NCBI GenBank assembly: GCA_944323045.1
Contig: CALUQX010000010.1
Location: forward strand, 1-64,000
Direction of reading: 5' to 3'
Length of the DNA: 64,000 nucleotides
Source: Candidatus Gastranaerophilales bacterium
GTDB taxonomy: Bacteria > Cyanobacteriota > Vampirovibrionia > Gastranaerophilales > Gastranaerophilaceae
In this document: piece after piece, positions 42,634 to 50,225 of the stretch
How the letters are laid out: each line of letters starts with the position of its first letter
How positions within the stretch are numbered: the stretch's first letter is position 1
Notes under the pieces: generated by a model
The model's database searches: none
What the model was told of the DNA's origin: nothing
The model's input: the letters and a program-made list of their open reading frames with translations, nothing else
Translations under genes and position numbers: made by a program

Positions 42634-43716
42634 TTATTTAATTTTACTTTCTAACAGTTCAAGACGCGCTTCAAGTTCTGCGTTTTTCTTTTCAAGTGCT
42701 TGAATTTTTAAATCTTTTTCATTGTCTTTGTTAGCAAGTTCTTTTATTGCATTAACCATTGCATAGAACATGTCTTCCAGTCTGATTCTTAAGAATCCGT
42801 CTTTGCCTTGTGATACAGCGTCAGGGAAGATTTTTTGCAAATCCTGCGCCATAACACCGACATGTGGAATGTTTTTCTTGTCTTTTTTGTAAGTGTAGTT
42901 GAATGTTTTTAACTGCTTGATTTGTTCAAGCCCTGCGTTGTTTTCGCCTTTGACATTTTTAAGACGGATATCGGATGGAGTTCCTGCAATACGCGCAATC
43001 ATAGACTCCAGCTCTTCGCCTTTTACATAAATTGTAGAGTTAGGATTACCTATATAAATAGTATTATATGGTGTGACGTCCGAGCCAGTTAGTCCAGAAA
43101 AAGCACCTATACAAGTTGTATAAGAAGTTGAAGTAAACTCATTGCAAGCATTATAACCAATAGCAGTGTTATAATTACCGGTAGTATCAGTAGAAAGAGC
43201 ATATGCCCCTATGGCAGTGTTGCCTGTACCGGTACCGGATAAAAGGGCATTATAACCGATAGCAGTGTTATATTGTGATGTTTCTGTATTAACTTTAGCC
43301 GCATCAACACCTACTACAGTGTTACCTGTTCCGACAGATATAGCTTCTTTATTACCGCCAAGAATCACATTGTCATTATTTAAATTCAGTTGACCGAGGA
43401 TGTTTGTCCCCTGCTTAAAAAGCATATGCAATTGATCTGGTCCGCTGGTATTAATTGTTAATCTGTTTTTGAAATCAGTTGCAGGTTTAGTTTTTTGTCC
43501 TATCATAATGGTTTGATTTGCGCCCATGCCAAAATATGCATTGGCAGTGTCAGGGGATGCATATGACCACGGAGTTGTTTTGTTGACTTTTGTTCTGGTT
43601 GTCATCATCGGTGCAAATGCCGCAAGTATAACTGTTAGAACAAACAGCACTACCATAACTTCTGCCAGAGTGAAGGCTGTTTTATTAGCGAATAAGTGAT
43701 TTTTTATTCTTTTCAT
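42634..43716 (-). CDS. Prepilin fused to a trimeric tail-fibre-like domain with S74 chaperone
   Basis: The 360-residue protein starts as a class III-type signal (ANKTA|FTLAEVMVVLFVLTVI, Glu at mature position 5) typical of type IV pilins and type II pseudopilins. After residue 125 come head-repeat motifs like those of trimeric adhesins (NTVVGVDAAKVN, YNTAIGYNALLS, GNTAIGAYALS, YNTAIGYNAC). The C-terminus (about 247-345) is a Peptidase_S74 intramolecular chaperone: SDIRLKNVKG, NIPHVGVMAQDLQKIFPDAV, and a closing coiled coil. This combines pilus assembly with a phage tail-spike folding module. It lies upstream of padR on the same strand, divergent from the symporter gene. Confidence 0.88.
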   Translation of the reverse strand: MKRIKNHLFANKTAFTLAEVMVVLFVLTVILAAFAPMMTTRTKVNKTTPWSYASPDTANAYFGMGANQTIMIGQKTKPATDFKNRLTINTSGPDQLHMLFKQGTNILGQLNLNNDNVILGGNKEAISVGTGNTVVGVDAAKVNTETSQYNTAIGYNALLSGTGTGNTAIGAYALSTDTTGNYNTAIGYNACNEFTSTSYTTCIGAFSGLTGSDVTPYNTIYIGNPNSTIYVKGEELESMIARIAGTPSDIRLKNVKGENNAGLEQIKQLKTFNYTYKKDKKNIPHVGVMAQDLQKIFPDAVSQGKDGFLRIRLEDMFYAMVNAIKELANKDNEKDLKIQALEKKNAELEARLELLESKIK

Positions 43717-43814
43717 ACTTATTTTATCTCCATTAAGATTTTAAACTTATATATACATTGTAACATACCTTTTTCAAGTTTTCAATATTATTACAAAAAT
43801 ATGTATTTTTGTTG

Positions 43815-43829
43815 TATATTAAGTATATG
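43815..43829 (+). promoter_or_regulatory. -10 element positioned for leaderless symporter mRNA
   Basis: TATATT at 43815-43820 lies exactly 6 bases before ATG 43827, with TTACAA 18 bases further upstream as a possible -35. No Shine-Dalgarno is present. Confidence 0.45.
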
Positions 43830-45344
43830 AATTTAGATAGTGCAATAGATACACTACTTTCCCCTATAGCCGACAAGATTTCAGGGATAATATTTTCTTC
43901 AATAACGATAAAGGGTGTTGAAGTTCAATTTCTTGTCGCGCTTTTGATGATAGCGGCGTTTTATTTTACATTTAGAACGCGTTTTATCGGTGTATGGGGC
44001 TTTAAACATGCGCTAAACTTGATTACAAAGAATTACGAGCATAAAGATCTTATAAAACGCAAGAAAAAAGGGGAAGTTTCATCCTTTCAGGCACTCACGG
44101 CAACAATCTCCGCTTCCGCCGGAATAGGAAATGTCGCTGGTTCTGCGGCTGCTGTATCAATAGGCGGACCAGGGGTTATCTTCTGGATGATATTAGCCGG
44201 TTTCTTTTCAATGGCGTTAAAATTTGCAGAAGTTCTTCTTGGAATTAAATTTCGAAAGATTAATGAAGACGGAACTGTTGCTGGCGGACCGATGTATTAT
44301 ATTTTAGGCGGATTAAAAGGTAAATATATTGCTCCATTTGCACCTTATCTGGCCAAAATTTATGCTATATGCTGCGTTTTTGCCATGATTGGCGGCTGGA
44401 ATTTGTTTCAAATAAATGCAATGACCGCTCAAATAACAGAAGTTACAGGCGGTCAAAACAGTTTTTTTGCTAATCAGAGCTGGCTTTTAGGACTAATAGT
44501 AGCAATAATAACCTATTTTACAATTATCGGCGGAATTAAAGCCATAGGAAAATTTACCTCAAAAGTTACTCCTGTAATGTGCAGTTTGTATGTTGCATCT
44601 GCATTTATAATCTGTCTTATCAATATAGGGCATGTTCCTCACACAATTGCATTAATTGTAAAAGAGGCATTTAAACCGCAAGCATTACAGGGTGGCGCTT
44701 TTGCCTGCATGTTATGGGGCTTTCGACGCGCCATGTTCGCTAATGAATCCGGACTCGGAACTGCTCCTATTGCATTTTCCGCCGTCAAAACAAGCAAGCC
44801 GGTTGCGCAGGCTTTCATTGCCATGCTCCAGCCGTTTGTAGATACAGTGATTGTAGGATCTGCAACTGCCTTTGTCATTGTTGTCTCAGGTGTTTATTTA
44901 CAAACACAGGGACAGCTTGCGGGTATTGAATTGACCTCCAAAGCTTTTGCAACAGTATGTCCGTTTTTCCCGCTGTTATTGACTTTTATGGCTAGTTGTT
45001 TTGTAATTTCAACAATGCTGTGCGGCTCTTATTACGGAATAAAAAGCTGGAATTTTTTATTTGGCGAAAATAAATTGACAACACGGACTTTTCAGGTTAT
45101 ATATTGTATATTCATAATTATAGGCTCTGCCATGAATTTTAAGAGTATAATTAATCTATCTGATGCATTTACTTTATTCTTGGCTGTGCCAAACTTAATA
45201 GCAGTATTCTTGTTATCAAATGTAATTATGAAAGAATTAAAAAGATATTGCAAGAAATACAATGTAGGTATTTACAATAATATAGTAGAGGAGAGAGAGA
45301 CAGATGAAGAAAGAATGTCTGGAGATAGTAAGACAAAAGTGTGA
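43827..45344 (+). CDS. Alanine/glycine:cation symporter (AGCS family)
   Basis: The 505-residue inner-membrane protein imports alanine or glycine with Na+. About eleven hydrophobic segments and the family blocks are clear: FQALTATISASAGIGNVAG, GGPGVIFWMILAGFFSMALK, GGPMYYI, WGFRRAMFANESGLGTAPIA. The frame is open from TTG 43809, but ATG 43827 is preferred because a -10 hexamer ends 7 positions before it. The last 41 bases overlap the UDG gene in another frame. Confidence 0.93.
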   Translation: MNLDSAIDTLLSPIADKISGIIFSSITIKGVEVQFLVALLMIAAFYFTFRTRFIGVWGFKHALNLITKNYEHKDLIKRKKKGEVSSFQALTATISASAGIGNVAGSAAAVSIGGPGVIFWMILAGFFSMALKFAEVLLGIKFRKINEDGTVAGGPMYYILGGLKGKYIAPFAPYLAKIYAICCVFAMIGGWNLFQINAMTAQITEVTGGQNSFFANQSWLLGLIVAIITYFTIIGGIKAIGKFTSKVTPVMCSLYVASAFIICLINIGHVPHTIALIVKEAFKPQALQGGAFACMLWGFRRAMFANESGLGTAPIAFSAVKTSKPVAQAFIAMLQPFVDTVIVGSATAFVIVVSGVYLQTQGQLAGIELTSKAFATVCPFFPLLLTFMASCFVISTMLCGSYYGIKSWNFLFGENKLTTRTFQVIYCIFIIIGSAMNFKSIINLSDAFTLFLAVPNLIAVFLLSNVIMKELKRYCKKYNVGIYNNIVEERETDEERMSGDSKTKV

Positions 45345-45948
45345 AAACTGTAAAGCATGTGCATTAAGCGCATCACGCACCAATACGGTATTTGCTGACG
45401 GCAATCCGGAAATGGCAAGACTCGTTTTAATCGGCGAAGCACCGGGTGAAATTGAAGATGAATGCGGAAGACCATTTGTTGGACGCGCCGGTCAATTGTT
45501 AGATGAATTTCTGGCAGAAGCAGGTATTTCTAGAGACAACGATTTGTACATCATTAATACAGTAAAATGCCGTCCGCCTGAAAATAGAGTTCCAACTCCG
45601 GAAGAACAGGCTGCATGCCGTAAATTCTTAGACGCGCAAATCGACATCATTAAACCGCAGGCAATTATTCTTTGCGGTGCAACAGCATTAAAAACATTTG
45701 TTGAAACAGACAGAAAAAGAACTATTTCAAAACTACGCGGTCAGTGGTTAACAATTACTGTTGACGGCGTTGAATACCCTGCTATAACAATTTTCCACCC
45801 GTCTTATCTTTTGAGAAACCACTCAATGGAAGAAGGGTCACCAAGAAGATTGATGCAGCAAGACTTGAAAGAAATTAAAAACAAATATCTGCCGGATAGA
45901 AATATTGAAAATATCTTTGCCGGCAGTCATGACATGGCAATGGTCTAA
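45304..45948 (+). CDS. Uracil-DNA glycosylase, family 4 (Fe-S)
   Basis: The 214-residue protein excises uracil from DNA. Motif A reads LIGEAPGEIEDECGRPFVGR (about 41-60), motif B HPSYLLRNHS (about 162-171), and Cys residues at CENCKAC and KCRPPENR...AACRKF match the [4Fe-4S] ligands of family 4. GAGGAGAGAG upstream of the ATG lies inside the end of the symporter gene, so the two are coupled. A terminator follows. Confidence 0.92.
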   Translation: MKKECLEIVRQKCENCKACALSASRTNTVFADGNPEMARLVLIGEAPGEIEDECGRPFVGRAGQLLDEFLAEAGISRDNDLYIINTVKCRPPENRVPTPEEQAACRKFLDAQIDIIKPQAIILCGATALKTFVETDRKRTISKLRGQWLTITVDGVEYPAITIFHPSYLLRNHSMEEGSPRRLMQQDLKEIKNKYLPDRNIENIFAGSHDMAMV

Positions 45949-45970
45949 TTATTTTATATAAAAAAAGATA

Positions 45971-46008
45971 AGCAGGCGGCTCCTTTTGCATATTCCGCCT
46001 GCTTTTTT
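45971..46008 (+). terminator. Terminator after the UDG gene
   Basis: AGCAGGCGG (45971-45979) pairs with CCGCCTGCT (45995-46003), followed by five more Ts. The 15-nt loop is longer than usual. Confidence 0.82.
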
Positions 46009-46105
46009 CTTGCCCGCATAACAGCAGATGCACTACGCTCTTCTTGACATCATCCTTTCAGCACGTAAAATGATATTGTATATAACCAAAGGGAGTATAG
46101 AAAAA

Positions 46106-46810
46106 ATGATGGATCGTATACAAGTTACACAAGAAGTAGAAAAAATGTGCTGCGTAAAACGCGGCGTTAAAGGTGAACCGGCTCCTATACCTCAAGAAGG
46201 TGAATGGACTAAATGTAAAGAAATAAAAGACATTTCCGGTTTGACTCACGGCTGCGGCTGTTGTGCTCCGCAGCAAGGTACCTGCAAATTAACTCTTAAC
46301 GTTAAAGACGGTATCATTCAAGAAGCACTCGTTGAAACTATCGGATGTTCAGGTATGACTCACTCTGCAGCTATGGCAGGTGAAATCCTCCCTGGTAAAA
46401 CTATCCTTGAAGCTCTTAACACTGACCTCGTTTGTGACGCTATTAACGTGGCAATGAGAGAATTGTTCTTACAAATCGTTTACGGCAGAACTCAAACTGC
46501 TTTCTCTGAAAATGGTTTGCCTGTCGGAGCAGGGTTGGAAGACTTAGGCAAAGGTCTTTGCTCAATGGTCGGTACAATCCACTCTACAAAACAAAAAGGT
46601 CCTAGATATTTGTCTTTGACTGAAGGTTACATCCTTAAATTAGGGCTTGATAAAAACGATGAAATTATCGGTTATCAATTCGTAAACCTTGGCAAAGTTA
46701 TGGATGCTATCAAAAAAGGAGTTGACCCTAAAGAAGCATTCGAAAAAAATATCGGTACTTACGGTAGATTTGCTGATGCGGTTAAAACTATTGACCCGCG
46801 TGAAGAATAA
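46106..46810 (+). CDS. IscU/NifU-like Fe-S scaffold protein of the GGGtGRT pair
   Basis: The 234-residue protein is the partner always seen with GGGtGRT proteins and is annotated as an iron-sulfur cluster assembly scaffold-like protein. It has many conserved Cys: KMCCVKRG, THGCGCCAPQQGTCKL, TIGCSGMTHSAAMAGEIL and LVCDAINVA. A C-terminal part (about 140-234) is specific to this group. The frame is open to 46028, but GGGAG 10 bases before ATG 46106 marks the start (46109 is also possible). Codon use is strongly biased, as in highly expressed genes. The GGGtGRT gene follows after 107 bases. Confidence 0.88.
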   Translation: MMDRIQVTQEVEKMCCVKRGVKGEPAPIPQEGEWTKCKEIKDISGLTHGCGCCAPQQGTCKLTLNVKDGIIQEALVETIGCSGMTHSAAMAGEILPGKTILEALNTDLVCDAINVAMRELFLQIVYGRTQTAFSENGLPVGAGLEDLGKGLCSMVGTIHSTKQKGPRYLSLTEGYILKLGLDKNDEIIGYQFVNLGKVMDAIKKGVDPKEAFEKNIGTYGRFADAVKTIDPREE

Positions 46811-46818
46811 TTATAGTG

Positions 46819-46877
46819 GTGATTAAGTGGGGGACTCTATTAATCAAAAAGAGTAAATGTCTTAGTCACTTAATCAC
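46819..46877 (+). repeat. Inverted repeat and tandem TTAGTCAC motifs between the GGGtGRT pair
   Basis: GTGATTAAGTG (46819-46829) is the exact reverse complement of 46867-46877. Around the right arm the units TTAGTCAC and TTAATCAC alternate. The whole lies in the 107-base leader of the GGGtGRT gene and could form an mRNA hairpin or a processing site. Confidence 0.7.
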
Positions 46878-46917
46878 TTAGTCACATAATCACCAAAAAA
46901 TATAAAGGAAAATAATT

Positions 46918-47919
46918 ATGACAGTTAAATTCGAAGGACAAGATAGACGTGAAGCTACTCTAAAGAAAGTTTTACCGGAATATGGTTTCAAATCTTTAGA
47001 AGAAGCACGCGACTTATGCTTATCAAAAGGTATTGATGTAGATGCAATTGTAAAAGGTATTCAGCCAATTGCATTTGATAACGCATCTTGGGCTTATACC
47101 CTCGGCTGCGCTATCGCTATTAAAAAAGGTATCAAAACAGCCGCTGAAGCTGCTGAAGCAATCGGTTTAGGCTTGCAGGCATTTGCTGTACCGGGTTCTG
47201 TCGGCGACAGCAGAAAAGTTGGTCTGGGACACGGCAACTTAGCTGCAATGCTTTTAAGAGAAGAAACTCAATGTTTCTGTTTCTTAGCCGGTCACGAATC
47301 TTTCGCTGCTGCTGAAGGCGCTATCGGTATCGCAAGAAATGCTAACAAAGTTAGAAAAACTCCTCTGAGAGTTATCTTAAACGGTCTTGGTAAAGACGCC
47401 GCTTATATCATCTCAAGAATTAACGGATTTACTTCTGTTGAAACTAAATATGATTACAAAACAGGCGAATTAAAAATCGTTTCAGAAAAAGCATTCTCAG
47501 ACGGTGAAAGAGCAAAAGTAAAATGCTACGGTGCAGACGATGTATCAGAAGGTGTTGCAATTATGAGACACGAAGGTGTTGACGTATCTATCACTGGTAA
47601 CTCAACTAACCCTACACGTTTCCAACACCCTGTAGCAGGTACTTACAAAAAATGGTGTTTTGAAAACGGTAAAAAATACTTCTCAGTAGCATCAGGCGGT
47701 GGTACAGGTCGTACACTTCACCCTGATAACGTAGCTGCAGGTCCTGCATCTTACGGTATGACTGATACTATGGGAAGAATGCACGGTGATGCACAATTTG
47801 CAGGTTCATCATCTGTACCGGCTCACGTTGAAATGATGGGCGTAATCGGTATGGGTAACAACCCTATGGTTGGTGCAACCGTTGCTGTTGCAGTTGCTGT
47901 TGAAAACGCTATGAAATAA
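46918..47919 (+). CDS. GGGtGRT protein
   Basis: The 333-residue protein belongs to a family named for the motif seen here as SGGGTGRTLHPDN (about 259-271). Other conserved parts are LGHGNLAAMLLREETQCFCF, GNSTNPTRFQHPVAGTYK and the C-terminal MGVIGMGNNPMVGATVAVAV. It is found in anaerobes next to the NifU-like gene and is of unknown biochemical function. AAAGGAAA precedes the ATG. Codon use is highly biased, like its partner, which points to abundant expression. A strong terminator follows. Confidence 0.92.
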   Translation: MTVKFEGQDRREATLKKVLPEYGFKSLEEARDLCLSKGIDVDAIVKGIQPIAFDNASWAYTLGCAIAIKKGIKTAAEAAEAIGLGLQAFAVPGSVGDSRKVGLGHGNLAAMLLREETQCFCFLAGHESFAAAEGAIGIARNANKVRKTPLRVILNGLGKDAAYIISRINGFTSVETKYDYKTGELKIVSEKAFSDGERAKVKCYGADDVSEGVAIMRHEGVDVSITGNSTNPTRFQHPVAGTYKKWCFENGKKYFSVASGGGTGRTLHPDNVAAGPASYGMTDTMGRMHGDAQFAGSSSVPAHVEMMGVIGMGNNPMVGATVAVAVAVENAMK

Positions 47920-47942
47920 TCTTTTTATAAAAGTGTTTTTAG

Positions 47943-47975
47943 TAAGGCGCGGGATTTGAAAAATCCCGCGCCTTA
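47943..47975. terminator. Bidirectional terminator after the GGGtGRT gene
   Basis: A perfect 15-bp stem (47943-47957 with 47961-47975) has loop GAA. It lies between the GGGtGRT gene and the convergent XRE gene, which ends 2 bases beyond. Confidence 0.88.
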
Positions 47976-47976
47976 T

Positions 47977-48195
47977 TTACATCTTAAAATTTAACAAATC
48001 CGAAACACTAATCTCAAGTGCATCTGCGATTTGAAGTAATGTTGTATATTTCGGATCATTTACCCCGCATTCAATACAGCTCACTGCGCGTCTTGACAGT
48101 CCTGCCATTTCTGCAAAATCTTCTTGTGATATATCGCGTTTCATGCGTTCTAATCGGATTTTATGCCCCAGTTCTAATAGTTTATTATTTTTCAT
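47977..48195 (-). CDS. Small XRE-family regulator
   Basis: The 72-residue protein is a single HTH_3 domain (GHKIRLERMKRDISQEDFAEMAGLSRRAVSCIECGVNDP, then YTTLLQIADALEISVSDLLNF). It is similar in length and layout to the 2594 regulator. It is divergent from a prepilin gene, and a 9-bp inverted repeat overlaps that gene's consensus promoter just upstream. I infer that it represses the prepilin promoter, and perhaps its own. Confidence 0.87.
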   Translation of the reverse strand: MKNNKLLELGHKIRLERMKRDISQEDFAEMAGLSRRAVSCIECGVNDPKYTTLLQIADALEISVSDLLNFKM

Positions 48196-48206
48196 AAACC
48201 AATTTT

Positions 48207-48241
48207 ATAGAATTGACAAAAACAATTCTATGCTTTATAAT
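48207..48241 (+). promoter_or_regulatory. Consensus prepilin promoter overlapped by an inverted-repeat operator
   Basis: TTGACA at 48213-48218 and TATAAT at 48236-48241, 17 bases apart, form a perfect sigma-70 promoter. ATAGAATTG (48207-48215) and its exact reverse complement (48223-48231) overlap the -35 and spacer, where a bound repressor would block polymerase. Transcription should start near 48248, leaving a leader of about 57 bases. Confidence 0.8.
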
Positions 48242-48304
48242 TTATTTGTGTAAACTAAACATCACAATAAAGAATTACACAACACAACAGGAAGGAGCAA
48301 ATAT

Positions 48305-49426
48305 ATGACAAAATCAGTGAAAGATGTAATAGCACTCTCTAATTGCCGCAACAACTTTGTCACTTCTCATGCGGCTTTCACCCTTGCCGAAATTCTAATT
48401 GCTCTGGCTATTGTCGGCGTTATTGCTGTGTTAACAATTCCGGCACTTATTAAAAATTATAATCAAAAGACATGGGATACTGCCAAAAGGGTGTTTGAAA
48501 ATCGTTTAGATGTAGCAACCAGACAAATGAATACCGAAGAAAAGTTAGCAGGTTATTCAAATACCATGGACTTTGTAAACGAACTCAAAAAGTATATTAA
48601 AATAACCCGTATTTGTGATAACAATAATATAACTAAGTGTTTTAATAAAGAAGTTTATTGGATAGCTGGCGAAGAGCCTGTAGACATGTCAATGGTAACA
48701 GATGCATCAGGATTCGGTTTAGATTGGGAAACTGATACTGTTGCAGTGCAGTTTGCCAACGGGGTAAATGCAGTATTGGCGTATAATCCTAACGCAACAC
48801 AGGAACCGTTTAATAATACATTCGCGGCAACCGGCGAAAGTATGGCTGTATTGTACGATGTTTCCGGTAATAAAAAACCAAACACTTATGGTAAAGACAT
48901 AAATAAAATTAATGTAGAAGAATTAGCGGGTGTAGAAGAGTGCTTGATTCCGGAACTGAAGTCTACAATGTGCATAACTCAGATATTAAAACCAGGGGTA
49001 GACTTCGGTCCGATGTCATATAGTGAATGTACTAAAGCCCGGAATAATGGCGAAATAGACGTAGATTATTGCTATTCTGGTAATGATTACTACGCCGGAG
49101 CGGTAATGGCATGCGGCGGCAAGAAAGGCAACTTGCCGAGTTCTTCTCAATTAATTGATTTAGCAAAATATGTTTATAATACAGATAATATAAAGGGCGG
49201 TACGAGCGCTACAAATGGTTTGAGATTGGATGCAACAAAGGCATCATTGTTTCTTACTGCCTCACCATATTCTGATAGATTTTATATCTGGACAAATGAA
49301 GAATACAGTAATACCAACTCTTATGTTCGTAGTTTTGAAGCCACTTCAACATACTTACGCTATGTAGACTCCAATAACGGCGGTCGCCATCGTACGTATA
49401 TGTTGCCTGTTTGTATAGATAATTAG
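48305..49426 (+). CDS. Prepilin-like surface protein, paralogue 1
   Basis: The 373-residue protein has a long leader (about 24 residues) and the prepilin site HAA|FTLAEILIALAIVGVIAV, so it should enter a type IV pilus or type II pseudopilus system. The mature part has several cysteines. The C-terminus (MACGGKKGNLPSSSQLIDLA, FYIWTNEEY, ending LPVCIDN) recalls the Lcl/DUF1566 fold of C-type-lectin-like domains. GGAAGGAG precedes the ATG. It shares a near-identical block (VATRQMNTEEKLAGYSNTMD onward) with paralogue 2 at 50226. It lies behind a perfect promoter next to an XRE gene. Confidence 0.85.
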   Translation: MTKSVKDVIALSNCRNNFVTSHAAFTLAEILIALAIVGVIAVLTIPALIKNYNQKTWDTAKRVFENRLDVATRQMNTEEKLAGYSNTMDFVNELKKYIKITRICDNNNITKCFNKEVYWIAGEEPVDMSMVTDASGFGLDWETDTVAVQFANGVNAVLAYNPNATQEPFNNTFAATGESMAVLYDVSGNKKPNTYGKDINKINVEELAGVEECLIPELKSTMCITQILKPGVDFGPMSYSECTKARNNGEIDVDYCYSGNDYYAGAVMACGGKKGNLPSSSQLIDLAKYVYNTDNIKGGTSATNGLRLDATKASLFLTASPYSDRFYIWTNEEYSNTNSYVRSFEATSTYLRYVDSNNGGRHRTYMLPVCIDN

Positions 49427-49680
49427 AGTTTAAAAGTCGGTGTACGGGGCGACTTTAGTAAATACATTTTTTTAATAAGGTCTTGAAATTTTTCAACACA
49501 TATGTAATAATAAAGATATAGATGTTATAATCGAGGAATTTGGATGACAGAGTTGTTGGCAGACCGAAAAGAACAAAATGTAGTTTTGGGTTTCCACCCA
49601 AGCAATATCCTCAGAATCCTCACCCCACTTGTCTTTGCGCCATGCAATAGGGCTGAAACCCTTGCTATGACTGCATTTTC

Positions 49681-49691
49681 GGGGGGGGGGG
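49681..49691 (+). repeat. G11 homopolymer tract
   Basis: Eleven consecutive Gs in a low-GC background, between two surface-protein genes. Such tracts slip during replication and commonly mediate phase variation, but here no clearly real ORF crosses it. Confidence 0.9.
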
Positions 49692-49998
49692 CGCCAAACT
49701 CTAAGCCCAGCAAGGCTTTCAGGCACATTGCAAAATCGTGTCATAGTCAAAACCCGTCATCCCGCAACAGGATTGCAGCAATACACAGAGATTGTGACCT
49801 TGCGGGATCTCAAACAAGAATTTATAGCCAGAAACAACACAAGTTGAAGAACTTGTGCAAGAATCAATAGTCCCATTAAAACCTACTTAATAAATAGAAT
49901 TTGTGCTAAATTAGTATTATAACAAAGAAAAGTATAAGGATAAAGAATTATGCTAAATGATGAAGAATCAAATCAACAATTGAAGAACCACAAAATTC

Positions 49999-50151
49999 CT
50001 CTCCGCGGGGGAGGAAGAAATTTGTTGCCGAACGGAGAGAGGCTAGAAATTTCAGGAGGGGGTCGGACCAGTCCATATATACTCCCCCCACCCGAACCAC
50101 TAAACTCACGAAAGTTCGTTAAGTGGTTCCGCCCTCCCCTCAGGAGAGGGC
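49999..50151. repeat. Multi-hairpin intergenic element
   Basis: Three stems are visible: CTCTCCG (49999-50005) with 50033-50039; GAACCACT (50094-50101) with 50122-50129, enclosing ACGAA/TTCGT; and GCCCTC (50131-50136) with 50146-50151. The GC-rich arms resemble widespread MITE- or REP-like intergenic elements. Confidence 0.7.
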
Positions 50152-50225
50152 ACCAAGCCAACTATGATGAAACAATCAGTACTATACAATCAGAAGATAG
50201 AAACAACAGAAAGGAGCAACTCAAA

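Larger units (their letters stand above)
49427..50225. other. Repeat-rich intergenic region between the two prepilin genes
   Basis: These 799 bases hold no gene I can support. They contain segments like short dispersed repeats (for example GGGCTGAAACCCTTGCTATG near 49650 and CCCGTCATCCCGCAACAGGA near 49754), an 11-G tract, and a multi-hairpin element at about 49999-50151. A 108-codon ORF at 49544-49870 is composed of these repeats and is probably fortuitous. An open frame from 49950 runs into the second prepilin but is repeat sequence until ATG 50226. Confidence 0.7.

Noticed and set aside
49544-49870. 108-codon plus-strand ORF between the two prepilin genes
   Set aside because: It is built from REP-like repeat sequence and the G11 tract, lacks a Shine-Dalgarno sequence, and its product has low-complexity junk composition. 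I treat it as fortuitous.
49950-50225. 92-codon N-terminal extension of the second prepilin
   Set aside because: It consists of a hairpin-rich intergenic element. A Shine-Dalgarno sequence and a prepilin-type leader support ATG 50226.
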